Source: Pseudocercospora fijiensis CIRAD86
Lineage: Eukaryota > Ascomycota > Dothideomycetes > Mycosphaerellales > Mycosphaerellaceae
Direction of reading: 5' to 3'
DNA: 64,000 nt
NCBI RefSeq assembly: GCF_000340215.1
Contig: NW_006921538.1
Location: 186,001 to 250,000, forward strand
Shown here: positions 1-12,869 of the stretch, piece after piece
Layout of the letters: the number at the start of each line of letters is the position of its first letter
Position numbering within the stretch: the first letter of the stretch is position 1
Notes under the pieces: generated by a model
The model's database searches: none
What the model saw: only the letters and a program-made list of their open reading frames with translations
What the model was told of the DNA's origin: nothing
Program-made: the position numbers and the translations under genes

Positions 1-3000
1 GTCCAATCTGTATACGTTAGTGCCTAATACCTGCTAAATCGGATACGGCCCTATCTTCTTATAGTCTAATTTCTTAGCTCTACCTCTAGTACGGATATTG
101 CGGGTATTTAGCTATACGCGGTCGCCGATACGGTAGGTACGCGCCGCTTGCGATTTGTCGTGCTTCTCGTACCGTGCTTGCGCTATAGTAATGCTATCGC
201 GATAGTATTGTTAGATAGTTTAGAGTTCTACGGCGAAAGCTTCCGCTTATACTATCGAAATCCGTTACTTAGTATCTATAGGCTTAATACGTAATTCTTA
301 GCGAGGCATATAACGTATTTCTATACGCGGATTGCGACCTAGTATTACGAAAAAGGGCGATACTCTAGTGCTCTCGTTCTTTACGTTATTAGCTACGAAC
401 TCGGCGCTCTATAACTATCTAGCCTAGTTATTCTGTATATAATTAACGTAAGCTCGAAGATAAACTTTAAGGACTTGGTTAGTACGTTCTAACTACCTAT
501 TAGTCTACGGATAGAAGGCGGTAGAATAGTACTGCTTAACTCTAGTAAGTTCGCTTAGACGTCGGAAAAACACATCGAGAAACTAGCTTCCGCGGTCGGA
601 TACTACGCTTTCAAACTATCCTTAGTCCTTAATAAGGCAGCGGCAGATTGCTTCTGCCGCGGTTTGTAGAGTAAGGTCTTTTACCGAGATAAAGAATTTC
701 CTCTTAGTTAGGCGACAAGTAACGGTAAGGATATTGTTATATACAACTCTATCTAACTCGCTATCCGGCAGAGCGACGATATAGTCTAGCGCAATGTCCT
801 TAAAGGCGTACGTAGGTATAGGGAGTTATTGCAGTTTGCCCTAATACGCTTCTCTAGAAGCCTTCGATCTCGCGTAGGTTCGGCACCCTCTAACGTACTT
901 CTAGATATCGTCGTATATTCTAGGCTAGAAGTAGCCGCGTTGAACGAGATTATAGGTCCGGTCTCTACTAGGATAGCTAGCTAATAGTGCGTCGTAAAAG
1001 TGCTTAAGGATCTCCGTCCGAAGTTCCTCGGTTGCTAGAATATAGAGCTTGTCTTTAACGTAGATTGTGCTACGGTTATCCTCTATGCGATATTCGGACA
1101 GGTTGATCTTAGTACCTCCTAACTTGTCCGTAGAGCTTAGTAGGCGATTAAGCTTCCGCTTAAGAGAGTCTGCGATAAGCGTAGCAAGATTATTATTCTT
1201 ATACGCTGCGAATATAAGCTCGTTAAGCGGTTTATTAGAGCCTAGTATCTTAATAGCTGCTTGTCTTTAGGCGAGTACGTTAGCAGCTTAGGATCTCGGC
1301 GGCTTAGCTTCTATTAATAGAGCGTAGAGATTCAACGATAATAGGCCTATTAATTGCCTTAGCTCTTTAGTAAGTTGGTAAGGCTTTAATAGGGCTTAGT
1401 TGCGATTGGTCTCGTTATCTTTCGGATCTATGTCTTAGGTACGCCGAGTAAGGCTATCTAGTTTGCTACCTTGCTTGCCCGGTCTGTACTTAATCTTAAA
1501 ATCAAATTCCGATAAGAACTCCGACTATCTAGCTTATCTGCGATTGAGTTGCTTTATCGTTATAAAGTACTCTAAGCTCTTGTAGTCGGTAATAACTCGA
1601 GTCGGTTCACTAGGTAGGCTACAGATAAGCTCTAGTTTCTATTCTTCGAATACTCTAACGATTGCTATAAGCTCCTTATCGTAAATCTTATAGTTACATT
1701 CGGCAGGGTTTATCTTCTTCGAGAAGAAGGCTACCGGATACAGTAGTCCGTTAGAAGAGTTCTCCTAGGAGAGTATTCCTACGGTAACGCGATTAGACGC
1801 ATTAGTTTCTACTACGCAAGGCTTGTGCGGGTCGTAGTATGCTAGTACCGGTGCTGTAGTAAAAGCCTGCTTTAGAGACTCGAAGGACGCTTAACATTCG
1901 GGGGTCTATTAGAATTTGTAACTAGGTTTCTTTTGTCTGCGTAACAAGGAGGTTAAAGGGAAAGCAATAACAGAGTAGTCCTTTATAAACCGGCGGTAGA
2001 AGTTTGCTAGACCTAAGAACGCTTATACGTCTTTAAGGCAGGTAGGAGTACTCTATTCTATAATCGCAGATACCTTTTCGGGGTCTATACGAAGTCCTTT
2101 AGTAGTAATAATAATGCCTACGTAACAGACCTCTTTTACAAAGAACCTATACTTGTTAAAGTCGAGGGGGAGGTTAGTATCCCGGAGTCGTTGAAGTACC
2201 TTACGGATATGCTCGATATAGCTTTATTCGTCCTCGCTATATATAATTAAGTCGTCGATCTAGGTAGAGACGAATTCATTAAGGTACTCGCCTAGCGTTC
2301 GGTTGATATATACTTAGAAAGAGGCGGGTACATTACTTAAGCTAAAAGGGACTACGAGGTACTCGAATGTTCTGTAACGAGTTATAAAGGCGGTCTTCTA
2401 TTCGTCGCCCTTCCTAATCCGGAGTCGATTAAAGGCTGCTATAATGTCTAGTACTATAAAGACTTTCGTACGACATATTCTTAAGAGCGTCTCGCGTATA
2501 TATAGCAGTAGGTATCTGTTCTTAATCGTAATAGCGTTTACTGCGCGATAGTCGACATATACGCGAATTCTACCCCCGGGTTTCTTAACTAGAAGCACCG
2601 GCGACATACACTCAGATTTTAATTCCTAGATAACGCCTTTAGCTTTTAGATCCTAAATGTACTTTTGCGTTACTACCAATTCGTCGTATAATGCTAGACG
2701 TAGTCGGGACTATAGGATCTTAGCTCCTTCTTTAAAGTCGATTGCTATATCTCGTTCTAGGTCGTGCTCCGGCAATAAGTGCGGGTATGTCTTATGTTTC
2801 GATTTGTCGAACAGATTAGCGTACTCCCGGAACGCCGGATACAGCTATCTAGAAACATCCGTAAACTCTTTGCCTTTTATAAACTTCTCGAAGTCCTCTA
2901 GTTTAAGTACGCAGAGCCGTAGAGCTCTATCAACTTCGCTATATACTTAGAACTTATTATGTTCCTCTACTTCCTAGATAAAGTAACCTTCTTCTCCGTT

Positions 3001-3480
3001 TAATATGTCCTCCTATACTTAACTAATTGTAACTAAGCTTATTTTGACTTCTAGCTCGGATAAGAAACCGTATTAGATTGTCGGAGGATCTATAGGAGAG
3101 AGTATTCGGCATTAGGTGTTCTCTTAGGTAGTAGCGCAAGCAGCGGCGTTGTAGGTTGTTTTGCAGAAGTGTAAGTCGAAAGTAAGGGTGCGCTAGGTCC
3201 AGTTTATAGAAGGATTATGTTTCTCTAACTAGGTTAGTCCTAGAACAACATTATACTCTAGCTTAGAGACAAAACAAGGGAGATCTTCTATATAACTACC
3301 TAGTTGTAATAGAACCGTGCTCTAGTCGGATATACTGTTGCCCTTGCTTCTATTAGCGTACGTTAGTAGGAGGCTTCTTCCTAGAGACAGTTTTCTTAAG
3401 CCTAATCTCTTTATAGACTTGCTATTCACCGCGCAACCTATAGCGCTATTGTCTAAATAGCATTTGGCTCTTTGTCTATT
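1..3480 (-). pseudogene. Ty3/Gypsy 1 pol relic (protease, RT, RNase H, integrase), cut by window edge
   Basis: Read on the minus strand, this is a decayed Gypsy polyprotein in the order protease, reverse transcriptase, RNase H, integrase. The clearest part is the RT at about 2200-2700: a PVLLVKKPGG-like stretch followed by a YVDYRAVNAIT motif, and near 2235-2265 an IDDLIIYSED segment that is the RT catalytic box. The integrase C-terminal part (a GPYPI..LGTNVYRLD-like stretch) lies at 1-60, so the 3' end and 3' LTR fall outside the window. In-frame TAG and TAA codons replace Trp and Gln throughout, as RIP produces. No function is expected. Confidence 0.85.
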
Positions 3481-3489
3481 AATAATCGT

Positions 3490-6100
3490 ATCGAAAACGA
3501 TATAGTCCGTAAGTTCTATAGGCTCCTTACTTATAGAAGCTGCGGCTAGCGAGAGCGTTAGGCCCGTAGGTAGTAAAGGATACGCAGTTAGCGGAGGGCC
3601 TAATTCGGTACGCTTTGCCGAAGTCGGGCCTACTCGTTTTCCGACTAGTCTTCGGGTACGGCTTCTTCGTCGTCGAAGGCGAGGTCGCTAAGGTCGTCGT
3701 TGGATTGCTATAGCTTATTATCCTTATTAGCGATAGGTTTAATAGTCGCGGCATTCTATCGTAAAGGCTTAATCTTATACTTCTAGTACGGACAGTTAGG
3801 ACTATTACGCTAGTAACTAGACTTCTTGTATACGTAATAGGAACTAGATCCGAGATTGTCGAGGTCGGCTTAAGTAAGCTTCTTAAAATCAATCGGCATA
3901 CGCTTCTAGTTATATCTACGGCGAAGGCCTTCGTTTAATCGATCGATAAATAGCTTCTTATCGGTTAATGCGGTATTAGTGCTTATAGCAGCTAGCGCGG
4001 TGTTAGACCGCGTAGCTCTAGGCTTAGACGCGGCGGCAGTCGTTTCCTTCTTCGGTTTGCCTACGTACTAGACTTCTAACTATTAGACATGTTTACGCAT
4101 TTCTTCTACAGTCTAGAAGTTCTTCTCTATTACCTTCTGCTACTACTTCGTCTCGTTAATCGAGTTAAGGAACAGCTTCGCGAGCATTTGCTAATCCTTT
4201 AGTAGATAGGGTTTAAAGGACGTATACTAGGCGTGCTCTTCCTACTCCGGCTAGTAATCGTTTATACTCTAATTAGGCTTCATTTTTATGCCGAAGAACT
4301 TCTATTAGTATATCTCCTTCTCGTACTAAGGTCTATAGTACTTATAGAGAATCTTTAATAGCTCTTCGGGCGTCTTACATTCTTTAGCTCTATTCTTAAT
4401 CTTGCCCCTAGCTAGTGTTATTGTATTGTTTATAGCTATAGTTAGAGCGTGCTTATTATCTATATATATGTAACGTTCGTATTTGAAGTAGTCTAACGAT
4501 TTGTCGTACTATTCTTCGAAGCTAATCTTGTCGGAGCTATCGCTATACTATACGGGAGGCAATTTGTATATTACCTTGTTTGGTCCTCGCTCTCTACTCT
4601 TAGAACTAGACGGACTAGTAGGAGTATTGCCTTATTAGAGTCTCTAAATAGCGGGGTTCTGTAGAGGGTAAGGTCTCTATACTAGGTTAAAGAGTCTAGT
4701 AGGCTCGCTACGTATAGACGACTAGAACGGCCGCCTACTAGGCTCCGGCTGCATCTAGGGTTAGCCCGATTGCTAATCTATCTAAGGAGGCGGTTGTTAC
4801 GGTAGCGGTTACTGTGTCGGCGCCTACGGAGGTCGGCGAGCGCAATACGATAGCGAGGGCGACGGAGGTAGCGCGCTAGCGGTAAAAGGGTTAAAAGGGT
4901 TAGTAGCGTTTAGTACTAACCGGCGCCTATCTAGCGTCTACTACCGTAGAGTGTCTTCGTTATCCTAACTAGCTTGCGGTTGTTAGGCCTAAAGGCGGGG
5001 AGTCGCTCTAAGACGGTCTAGCTTAGGCGCTAGAGGTAGTCCTATAGAGTTAGGGCGAAGACGAGGAGTTCCTTAGACAGGCTAGAAGCCTTCTAGCTAG
5101 TCCGAGTTATAGGCGCTCGATACATCGTTACGGTAGCCGTAATAGACGCTACTGCCTAGCCTTCTTTTCGGTACTGTCTTAAGGGTAGCTAGCGTACGAG
5201 TAGCCTTTATCCGTTCCTTAATCTTTAGAGTATTAGAGAGTACATCTGCTTTGACCCGTAGTTTATATTTATCGAGTCTGTTCTCTACTAAGGCCAGTTC
5301 TGCCTCTAAGACTTCCTTGTCCTCCTTCTATTACTCCTTCTCCTTCTTTATCTACTTAACTCGCTCGCGCTACTGCTAGATAATTTGCTTGCCGCTATCT
5401 ATAGCTTAAGTTAAAGTAACCTTTAATATAGCGAGTTCTTAAGTAAGCTTCTGCTCCTTCTCGTATAAGCGCTAGAAAGCTGTCTTTAACTCTTCGTGCT
5501 CTCTGTCGAGTTTAGTCTTATCGTCGTACAATTCGTCGTACTAAGTATCGGCAGCGTATAGGGTGTCTAGCTATTCTGCAGGCTATCTAGTAACTTTAGC
5601 GACGAGTTTATTAGCGTCTTTAACTTTGAAGTAGAATAGGCGGTACCGGCGGGCTTCTACGTTAGTACTAGTAGGCTAATAGGGAATAAAGCTAGAGAAG
5701 TCTACCTTTCCTACCTATAGCTAACCGGCACTACTAGAATCCTTAGGCGTAGGCGCGTCTTCCGTATAGGGATTTAAGGACTTAGGGTCTACCGGTAGAT
5801 AAGTAGGCACCTAAGGTTCGATAGAGTCGGTCTCGCCGTCTTCTTCGTCGTCTTTATTATTATTACGAGGCGGCGGTAGCGCAAACTCGTAGCCGAGGGG
5901 CAGAGCGTCGAAATACTCCTAGGACTATATATTGCGGCCTGCTGTCTACGACTGCGACTACGACTTAATTGGCTTCGGAGTTGGCTTTAATAGTAACTAT
6001 AGGGTGCTCTCTTCCTCTACGTCTATACTACTACTAGCGTTAAGACTACTACTAGCGTTTAAGTGTAGAGTTAACCTTAAGCTTAAGTAAATCAAACGTT
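3490..6100 (-). pseudogene. Ty3/Gypsy 1 gag relic
   Basis: This continues the element upstream of its pol. The minus strand reads as a long, broken, charged, low-complexity protein with a capsid-like stretch around 4250-4560 (an alpha-helical, Tyr/Lys-rich segment ending in NKHALTIAINNT) and acidic runs near 3650-3720. The longest uninterrupted piece is 3527-3892. I infer gag from its position and composition; no clean zinc knuckle was seen. Stops are RIP type. The N-terminus is near 6060-6100 but no intact ATG is certain. Confidence 0.6.
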
Positions 6101-6120
6101 CTATAGCACTTAGGCCTTTA

Positions 6121-6690
6121 TAGAATGATATGTATATATTAGAAGGAAAGTATTTTGCAGTAGAAAGTATAATATAGGTAGACCAATTCTTTTAGTAGAC
6201 AGCGTAACCGCGCCCGGTACTATTCTCGATTTACTAGCGCTTAATGCGCTTATTCAAAATTCTTCTTCTGTCGTAGAACCTAGTTCTCGTCGTATATACG
6301 GTGTCGTCTAATCGTGCCTATTACCTAGGGTGTCGTAGAACATCGCGTCGCTCTTCCTATATTGCGGTCGACTATTTATCGAGGCTAGAACGGGGAGTGC
6401 CTATAGGAGGCTCTATCTTCTATAGAGCACTATATAGTCTAGCAGCTCGATTACTAGTTTTATAATTATAGCAAACGCGGTGCAACCTATACGTTAAGTC
6501 TTTCTTCGTATCGAGGCGCTATTAGCGTACTTCTAATTCTGTAGTATATGCTCTTTCTTCTTCTTACAGTTCTTACTAGCGATAATACGCTCGGTAATCG
6601 ATATTCGGTAGGTTCTATAAGTCGTAGCGCATTCTAGGCGCTTATTCGAGACGTAACAGTTGCAGGGTTTCGTAAAACAGTAACAACCGA
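6121..6690 (-). other. Probable leader and 5' LTR of Gypsy 1 (boundaries uncertain)
   Basis: This non-coding, RIP-mutated stretch sits between the Gypsy 1 gag start and the truncated Copia 1 integrase. On the minus strand a TGTTACTG terminus at about 6687 could begin the 5' LTR. The partner LTR would lie left of position 1, so neither the ends nor the target duplication can be checked here. Confidence 0.3.
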
Positions 6691-6949
6691 TAGAATTAGG
6701 CTGCGGCAATGATTACAATAATACATTGGGGTAGGAATGAAGTAACAGACAGTTATAATACGGGCGAGAGGGCAGCGAGGTAGGTATTACGTAATTAGAT
6801 TGTCAAACTGTCTATAACGAGGGAAGGAAGCGTAAAAGGCACGCTCCTATCTACCCTGCTTAGTGCCTTAGGCAGCCTCGACAGCTAGCACTGTAACACT
6901 TCTTTTGTAATCGAGGTTCCGGTAGTATTTTCTATTATTTTAGACATAG

Positions 6950-8446
6950 CAGGATAATATGTCCTAAGCGTATATGTAACTCTCGATAAGGATCTCGATA
7001 GACGTAAGCTTCGGGATTTATATCGGTAGTTGTCGCTATAGCGGCTAGTTCTCCGGCTTCTATCGGTATCGTATAAATTAACCGGTATAGGTTCCCGATA
7101 CGTCGTCCGATAGTAAGGGATCTTGCTCGCTTATTATTAACCTCTAATAGGTAGGCTTGACCGTCTTAAAGATATACTTAGACTCCGGCGGCGTCTAATT
7201 TTGCTACGGATACGAGGTTTACTTCGAAATCCGGTATATAAAGGCAATCCTTTAAGATATACGGTTCTTTCGTATCCGTAAAGGTTAATTGTACGTCTCC
7301 GTATCCGGGTGATATTATAGTTTCCTTACTACCCCATTTAACGGGTGTATTCCGGGTAGTATAGGTCTTAAAATAAGCCCTTTCGTTTATAATATGCGAG
7401 GTACAAGCCGAATCTAATAGAAACTGGACGGTTCGATTCGTGTTTTTTGCCGATATATCGCGAATATAAGACGTTAGGTTCGTATTCGAGTCCTTAGGTT
7501 GTTCGTTAGTAGCCTCGTTACTAGCGTAGAGTACTACTTCTTCGTTTAGGTCTCGGTCGGTATCGAGTATATCTATATCGGGATAGCTTTGATTCCTACT
7601 AGATAACTCGATATTATACGCGTCCTTAGTCGTATTTAGGTCCCTCGTATAGTAGGCTTCTTGTTCGGTAGCTCCTAAGTCCTTATTCTTAAGGTAGCTT
7701 GGTTTTTTCTCCGGGTATTTAATCCAACACTTATTTTCTAAGTGTCCTATACCCGTACGACCTTTTCCGATACAGTAGGTGCATTTTAAATGCGGATTCT
7801 TTAATTTGCTAACTCGATTATTACTAATAGGGGCTGCCGGAGTAGTCCGAAAACCGCTATTAGTATAAAGGACCCTAGCAGTTTTATAGGTTTCTAACCG
7901 TCGAGATTGGTCTAAGAGGCCGTTTACTATATCGTCTAGGTATAGTATATCTTGGCTATCGTCTCTAGATCGATTCGTAATCGTAGTAATAAAGGTAGAG
8001 TAGTTTTCGTCGACTCCGTTTAGTAGTAGCGAAATCGATAGCTTTTCGGGTATAGCTATTCCTCTAGCTTCTAGGGCACTTATAAGCCTAGTATATTCGT
8101 TTACGTAGGTCTCCATAGTACCAGCAATAGCTAGGTTATAATTAAATAGCTTGCAGAATAGTTAGTATTCGGCGGCGAATCCCTTCGGAGAGTACCGTTT
8201 TTCTAAGATATTCTAAGCTTCAGCCGGCGTCGTAGCGGTTTTTACTTGTAATAGAGGCCCGTCTTTAAGGGTTAACCTTAGTATAGAGAGTGCCGATCTT
8301 AGGGTTAACTCGTCATTACTAGGATTCTCTTCTAGGGCCCCTTCGTATCCTTTATAAGTTAAGATATTCTTAACTTTTTCGGACCAGATCTCGTAGTTAC
8401 TACTACCGACTAGCTTATCGGATTCCGGTATAAGTCGGTCGGTCAT
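6950..8446 (-). pseudogene. Copia 1 gag-protease-integrase N-terminus
   Basis: The probable start is the ATG at 8446 (MTDRLIPESDKL), which matches the N-terminal gag region of fungal Copia elements (SSNYEIW, TPAEA). Reading is broken between 8213 and 8116, then is open from 8116 to 7178. That segment holds a CCHC-like knuckle (CTYCIGKGRTGIGHLENKCW), the retropepsin active-site region LLDSACTSHI with the Asp present, and a GDVQLTF/CLYIPDFEVNLVSV segment typical of the protease-integrase linker. The pre-integrase motif RELHIRLGHI follows at about 6965-7000, with a frameshift just after it. The element is too truncated to be active. Confidence 0.85.
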
Positions 8447-8967
8447 TTTGACAGATATAGGTTGTCTTTTTCTAATGATTATAGTTTAATCACTAGTTTA
8501 ATCTGTAGCTGTTTATCCTAAACCGTATATTCTTACTTAAGAAGCTATCTTAAGTAGAGTGGGTATAAGGAGTAGGTTAATTCTTTAGATTAAGACTAGT
8601 AGCGTAGGTCTTTCTTATAGATTAATAGATTAATCTATCGGTTTTCACTACCTTCGGTAGCTTGAGTTTCTCTTCGAGGGTCTTTTAAGACTACAATAGT
8701 TTTAATAGTAACCGTTGTAATTACGAAAGAGTCGTTTGTTTCGATTTTTGATAGTAGTCGGGTATCCGTATTTAGAGTATTTGATTGGTATTGTTCTTGT
8801 CCGCCGTTATTGTCTTCGTATAGTAGTATACTCGGGGATTGGTTATATAAGTCGTTTATATATCGATAGTCGTCTGGATTAAAAGTATCCGTTATCGATA
8901 TATAGTAAGATCGGTAGGGTATTTCGAATAGTAGTCGATAGCGAGTAAGGCTTAGTATCTTAGGTTA

Positions 8968-8989
8968 AGAGCTAGCCGGGCTTATAACC
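8968..8989 (-). other. Copia 1 primer-binding site (half initiator tRNA-Met)
   Basis: Directly inside the LTR, the minus strand reads GGTTATAAGCCCGGCTAGC. It is complementary, apart from one RIP-like change, to the anticodon-arm region of initiator tRNA-Met (GGGCTCATAACC). Copia-type elements are known to prime from half of this tRNA. The match supports both the orientation and the LTR boundary. Confidence 0.6.
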
Positions 8990-9275
8990 TGTTGAATTGT
9001 GTAGTAGTAGTGTAGGCTGAACTATATTGTGTTCGTTGTGTTCTATCCAAACTAGTGACTATCCTAGGTATATGTATATTTAGTCCTTCCTATTGTCGAG
9101 TATCCTTACTATTGTCGGCTACTCCGACAATAGTATCGGTATATCCGATAGTTCTAGAGGCGCCGTATTACGCCTCGTAATCTTATTTCTTTATATATAA
9201 AGGCTGTATATATATAAAGAAGGATATAAGGACAAAGCAGCCCGAAATTATTATTTACTCGCTTTGAGGCTAACA
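8990..9275 (-). repeat. Copia 1 5' LTR (286 bp)
   Basis: On the plus strand the segment begins TGTTGAATTG and ends GAGGCTAACA, giving TGTT/AACA inverted termini as expected for an LTR. The primer site abuts its internal end. It contains a TATA-rich palindromic stretch near 9190-9225 that could be the promoter region. The partner LTR is not in the window. Confidence 0.65.
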
Positions 9276-9319
9276 AAGCTTATTTCCAAGAAGTAAGGTA
9301 TACCTATAATGCGGCTAAC

Positions 9320-9517
9320 GGTCTAACTCGGTAAAAACTCTTTAGTAAGGTATACCTTAAGTAGCGGCTCGATAGCGACTCTCCTACTAAGTAGGTTAGT
9401 TCGTAGTATTGCTATAGGCCTAACTCGGTAAAAACTCTTTAGTAAGGTATACCTTAAGTAGCGGCTAGGCCTAATTCGGTAAAAACTCTTTAGTAAGCTA
9501 TACCTTAAGTAGCGGCT
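9320..9517 (+). repeat. Three copies of a 50-bp repeat
   Basis: A unit of about 50 bp containing AACTCGGTAAAAACTCTTTA occurs at 9320-9369, 9417-9466 and 9468-9517. Copies 2 and 3 are adjacent; copy 1 is 47 bp upstream. Copies differ by a few transitions and one G/C change. Confidence 0.85.
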
Positions 9518-10696
9518 ATAGGCTTCCTACGTTCGGATTCTTTATAGGATAATATACGCGCATCTAGTTAAGTCGGCGTAACGCCTTCGTTAGGACTGTT
9601 AGTTATAATAACCTTAGTGCGTAAGGGCCTCTAGTATACTTAAGCCCGAAGGCGATTAGTCTTAGTCTTAGTCTTTACTGCTATACGACTACAGTACTGC
9701 TATACGACTGTAGCCCTTTACGTATTAAGACTACTATTCGACTATAGTACGTACCGATCCGAACCGAGCGTATTAAGACTATTATCCGACTATAGTACGC
9801 CTCCTCTTCTAGTAAGCGTATTAATATTGCTATACGACTACAACGCGCTCGACAACCCTTTTCTACGGTGTCTCTAATACTAAGGGCGCGGTTACACTCT
9901 ATTATTGTCTAGGTACTAATAAGTATCGCTTTAGCGAATAAGCTATTATTGTTTCGCTTAATAAGTCCCGTCCTATATACCTTGTCTTCGGTTATATATG
10001 CTATAGTTAGTAATAGAATGCGCTAATTGCTACGTATACGCGTATATGTATATATACTTGTACTTGTTACGCGTACCCGTAGTAAATAGGCTATATATAA
10101 TTCTAGTATGTTTCGGGGCGTATGCTTCTATAGCCGCTTAGTACCGCTAGTTAAACAGATCCCTAGACGCAATTGCTCTTATCTATACTGTCTTATATAG
10201 CAGCTAGTCCTTCTAGTAGATCGTAACTAAGATTTAAGTAAAGGAGGGCGTTAACGTAAGAGGGCTATTATAGCTTCTCGAAGAGTGCTTGCGCTCGATA
10301 TACGTTATCGCCTCGCGTATCTATCCTTGCCGTATATATTATAGTGCCTATAATATAAGAGTACGCGGTGCAATAAGTATAGTATTAGTATTAGTGTTAG
10401 TATTAGTTTCTCGACTTTTTTAAGGCGGTTCTTCGTACCTAAGGCGGCCGTCGTTATTATATTAGACACTTTTGTTAGCGCTACTTGCTAGAAATGCGCT
10501 TAATCGACGTATCTCGTCGTAGCGGCGTAAAAGTAGTAAAGTCGGTATTGTGTTTTGTTATAATATACGGAAGGAAGTAGCTATAACGTTTAATCCCGCT
10601 AATTAGGCGCCCTACTATACTAAATCCGGGTCTTAGCGGGACTCGATATTCTAGTCGCTTCCTCGACTTTACGGTTCCTACTTCCTCGCAATATAA

Positions 10697-10768
10697 GCGA
10701 CTATTAGCACACTAGCGACTATTAGCATACTAGCGACTATTAGTATACTAGCGACTATTAGTATACCT
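10697..10768 (+). repeat. Tandem 18-bp repeat, four copies
   Basis: The unit GCGACTATTAGYAYACTA is repeated head to tail four times. The variable sites are CA/TA differences, that is RIP-type transitions within the array. Confidence 0.85.
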
Positions 10769-10780
10769 AAGGCTACCGGC

Positions 10781-11215
10781 AAGCGCGTTAATAGCTAAGG
10801 TAATATACTCGACTACGAGAGCAAACCTACTTAGCGAGCTTATAAGGATATAATAGAAGAGTAGTAAAGAGCTAGTATATAGGTTAGCTATCGACGTACG
10901 ACTAAGACTACCGACAAGCGCGTTAATAGCTAAGGTAACGTACTCGACTACGAGAGCAAACTATCGATACCGATAAGCGCGTTAATAGCTAAGGTAATAT
11001 ACTCGACTACGAAGGCAAACTATCGACACCGATAAGCGCGTTAATAGCTAAGGCAATATACTCGACTACGAGAGCAAACTATCGACACTAACAAGCGCGT
11101 TAATAGCTAAGGTAATATACTCGACTACGAGGGCAAACTACCGCTAAGCAAGCGCATTAATAGTTAAGGCAACGTACTCGACTACGAAGGGCAAACCTAC
11201 TTAGCGAGCTTATAA
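10781..11215 (+). repeat. Minisatellite, about 59-bp unit, six copies
   Basis: Units starting AAGCGCGTTAATAGCTAAGG occur at about 10781, 10916, 10975, 11034, 11093 and 11151. The last five are in tandem with a 59-bp period. The first and last copies are both followed by the same distinct segment (CCTACTTAGCGAGCTTATAA), so the block appears to be a longer repeat with internal expansion. Because 59 is not a multiple of three, the array is unlikely to be coding. Confidence 0.8.
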
Positions 11216-11536
11216 GGATATAATAGAAGAGCCTGCTTAGTAGCAAGGATAGAAAGCCGTAGACATGAATTTTAATATATATATAGCTCTTATTATTATA
11301 CCCTTATAATAGAGTAAGGAACGATATAAGCAATAATTACGACTTTACTTTGCCCTCCTACTATTAGCTTTATAATACTTCTAAGCGTTAGATTATATAC
11401 TTTAGATCCGCCGAGCCTTTATATACTAGTAGTATCGACTATTTCTAAGTCTAGGTTAGTAAAGCCCTTATCGTCTACAAACGGCTTATATAGGAACGCT
11501 ATATTATTATCTAACTCGCGGCCAAGAAAAACGAAG

Positions 11537-12850
11537 CGATGGCAGCGAACAATTAGAGACGAAGGGAAGACAGTTAAGAAGGAAGAGAGGACGAATAGAA
11601 AGCACTATATACTAGGGCAGAGGAGGTGCTAAAGGTAGAAGATAGAAGAACCCCTAAGAGGGTATACAGGATAATAATTTCAGAACTCCTTAGAGGACTG
11701 AAAGCAATCTATAACTAGATAAGCCACGTAATTACAAAGATAGCTAATACAGTCGTAGCAAAGATTACGAAGAAATAATAGGAGACAAGCCTATACCACC
11801 GTACCTAGGCAGTAGTAGCTAGTTAGGAGGCGCCAAAACCCCCGAGGACAGTAGTTCGAGTCTATATTACGGACCTATAGGAGCAAAAGGAAATCTAAGG
11901 ACTTATAGGGAAAGAGATTATAGAAAGAATTGTAGTTAAAGAGGTAATTAGAGCTAGGAACGAAGGTAAAGGGGTAATTAAGCTGTTTATAGCACAAGAG
12001 CAAGACAAAAAGAAGCTAGAAACACAAAAAGAATAGACAACTAAGATAGGGAAAATAGTAAGGGTCTCTTAACAGCAATTTATAATTATAGCCTATAGTA
12101 TAACAAGAAGCTTCAAGGAAGAACAGGATATTAAGAGCCTATAGAGACAAAACCAAGCTATATACCTAGGCCTAAAGATCACAAAAGTAGTATAGATTAA
12201 AAGGAAAATTAAAGAGACTAAGAAGCAGTCTTCCCTAATTATCTAGGTAGGGAGTATAGAGCAAGCTAACATAGTGCTAGACTAGGGGTTATTCTAGGAC
12301 TTTAAAAGATTAGAAACAGAGATATATAGAAGCAACTATAGGATAATGCAGTGCTTCAAATATTAATACTATAGACACTTAGTAGCTAAGTATATAAAGA
12401 CAACTAACACCTGCTCTTATTATATAGGGGATTACTAGGTTAAAGAATGCAAAGCATATAAGGGAGAGGCAAGATGTGCATACTACACTAAAAGACACCC
12501 CTCTTAGGCGAAGGAATACCTAGTAAGAATATAGGCAGCTAGGAAGGCAAAGGAAGCTAGAATCAATACACTAAAAAGATATATAACAAGCTAGGGCAGC
12601 TAGGTATAGAAGCAACCTAGCTAGGTACTATAAAAGAGGTCTAGATAAGATAATAGGTTCACATTTAGGGCCTTACTAGCACAAGAGAGTTACTAGCAAC
12701 TAGGGAGACTAAGATACCTTAATATTATAAGAAAGGAAGCAGGGCAGACAAAGCTTAGTTAAATGTTAGTCTAAAGTAAGGGAAGACTAAAGGAAAACTT
12801 ATAGGGAAATGATATAGATAAAACCTAATAAACATTGCAATATTACTAAA
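11537..12850 (+). pseudogene. LINE 1 ORF1 (gag-like) relic
   Basis: From a probable start at 11537 (MAANN) the frame reads as a charged, coiled-coil-like protein with RIP-type stops. At about 12350-12520 it reaches a Cys/His-rich region (CFKY.YYRHLVAKYIKTTNTC, then CKAYKGEARCAYYTKRHPS) that is a decayed series of CCHC knuckles, some Cys being changed to Tyr. This is the usual layout of ORF1 in fungal Tad-like LINEs. Confidence 0.7.
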
Positions 12851-12869
12851 CATTATATAGTACAATATT

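Larger units (their letters stand above)
6690..9275 (-). mobile_element. Ty1/Copia 1 relic, truncated in integrase
   Basis: This minus-strand Copia element keeps its 5' LTR (8990-9275), tRNA primer site, gag, protease and the start of integrase. The reading ends around 6700-6900, just after the pre-integrase HIRLGHI motif, where Gypsy 1 sequence begins. The simplest explanation is that Gypsy 1 inserted into Copia 1 and the rest of the Copia lies left of the window; that order is inferred. It is less RIP-damaged than its neighbours, since gag remains open for 312 codons. Confidence 0.8.
9276..11290. other. Unassigned RIP-mutated DNA between Copia 1 and LINE 1
   Basis: No reading frame here could be matched to a known transposon protein on either strand. 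The stretch has the strong CA/TG loss of the other relics and carries three separate tandem-repeat blocks, listed individually. It may be the remains of one or more non-autonomous elements. I see no gene. Confidence 0.5.

Noticed and set aside
10697..11215. Regular repeats resembling a CRISPR array
   Set aside because: Repeats are directly tandem or variable without unique spacers of constant length, and the DNA is eukaryotic.
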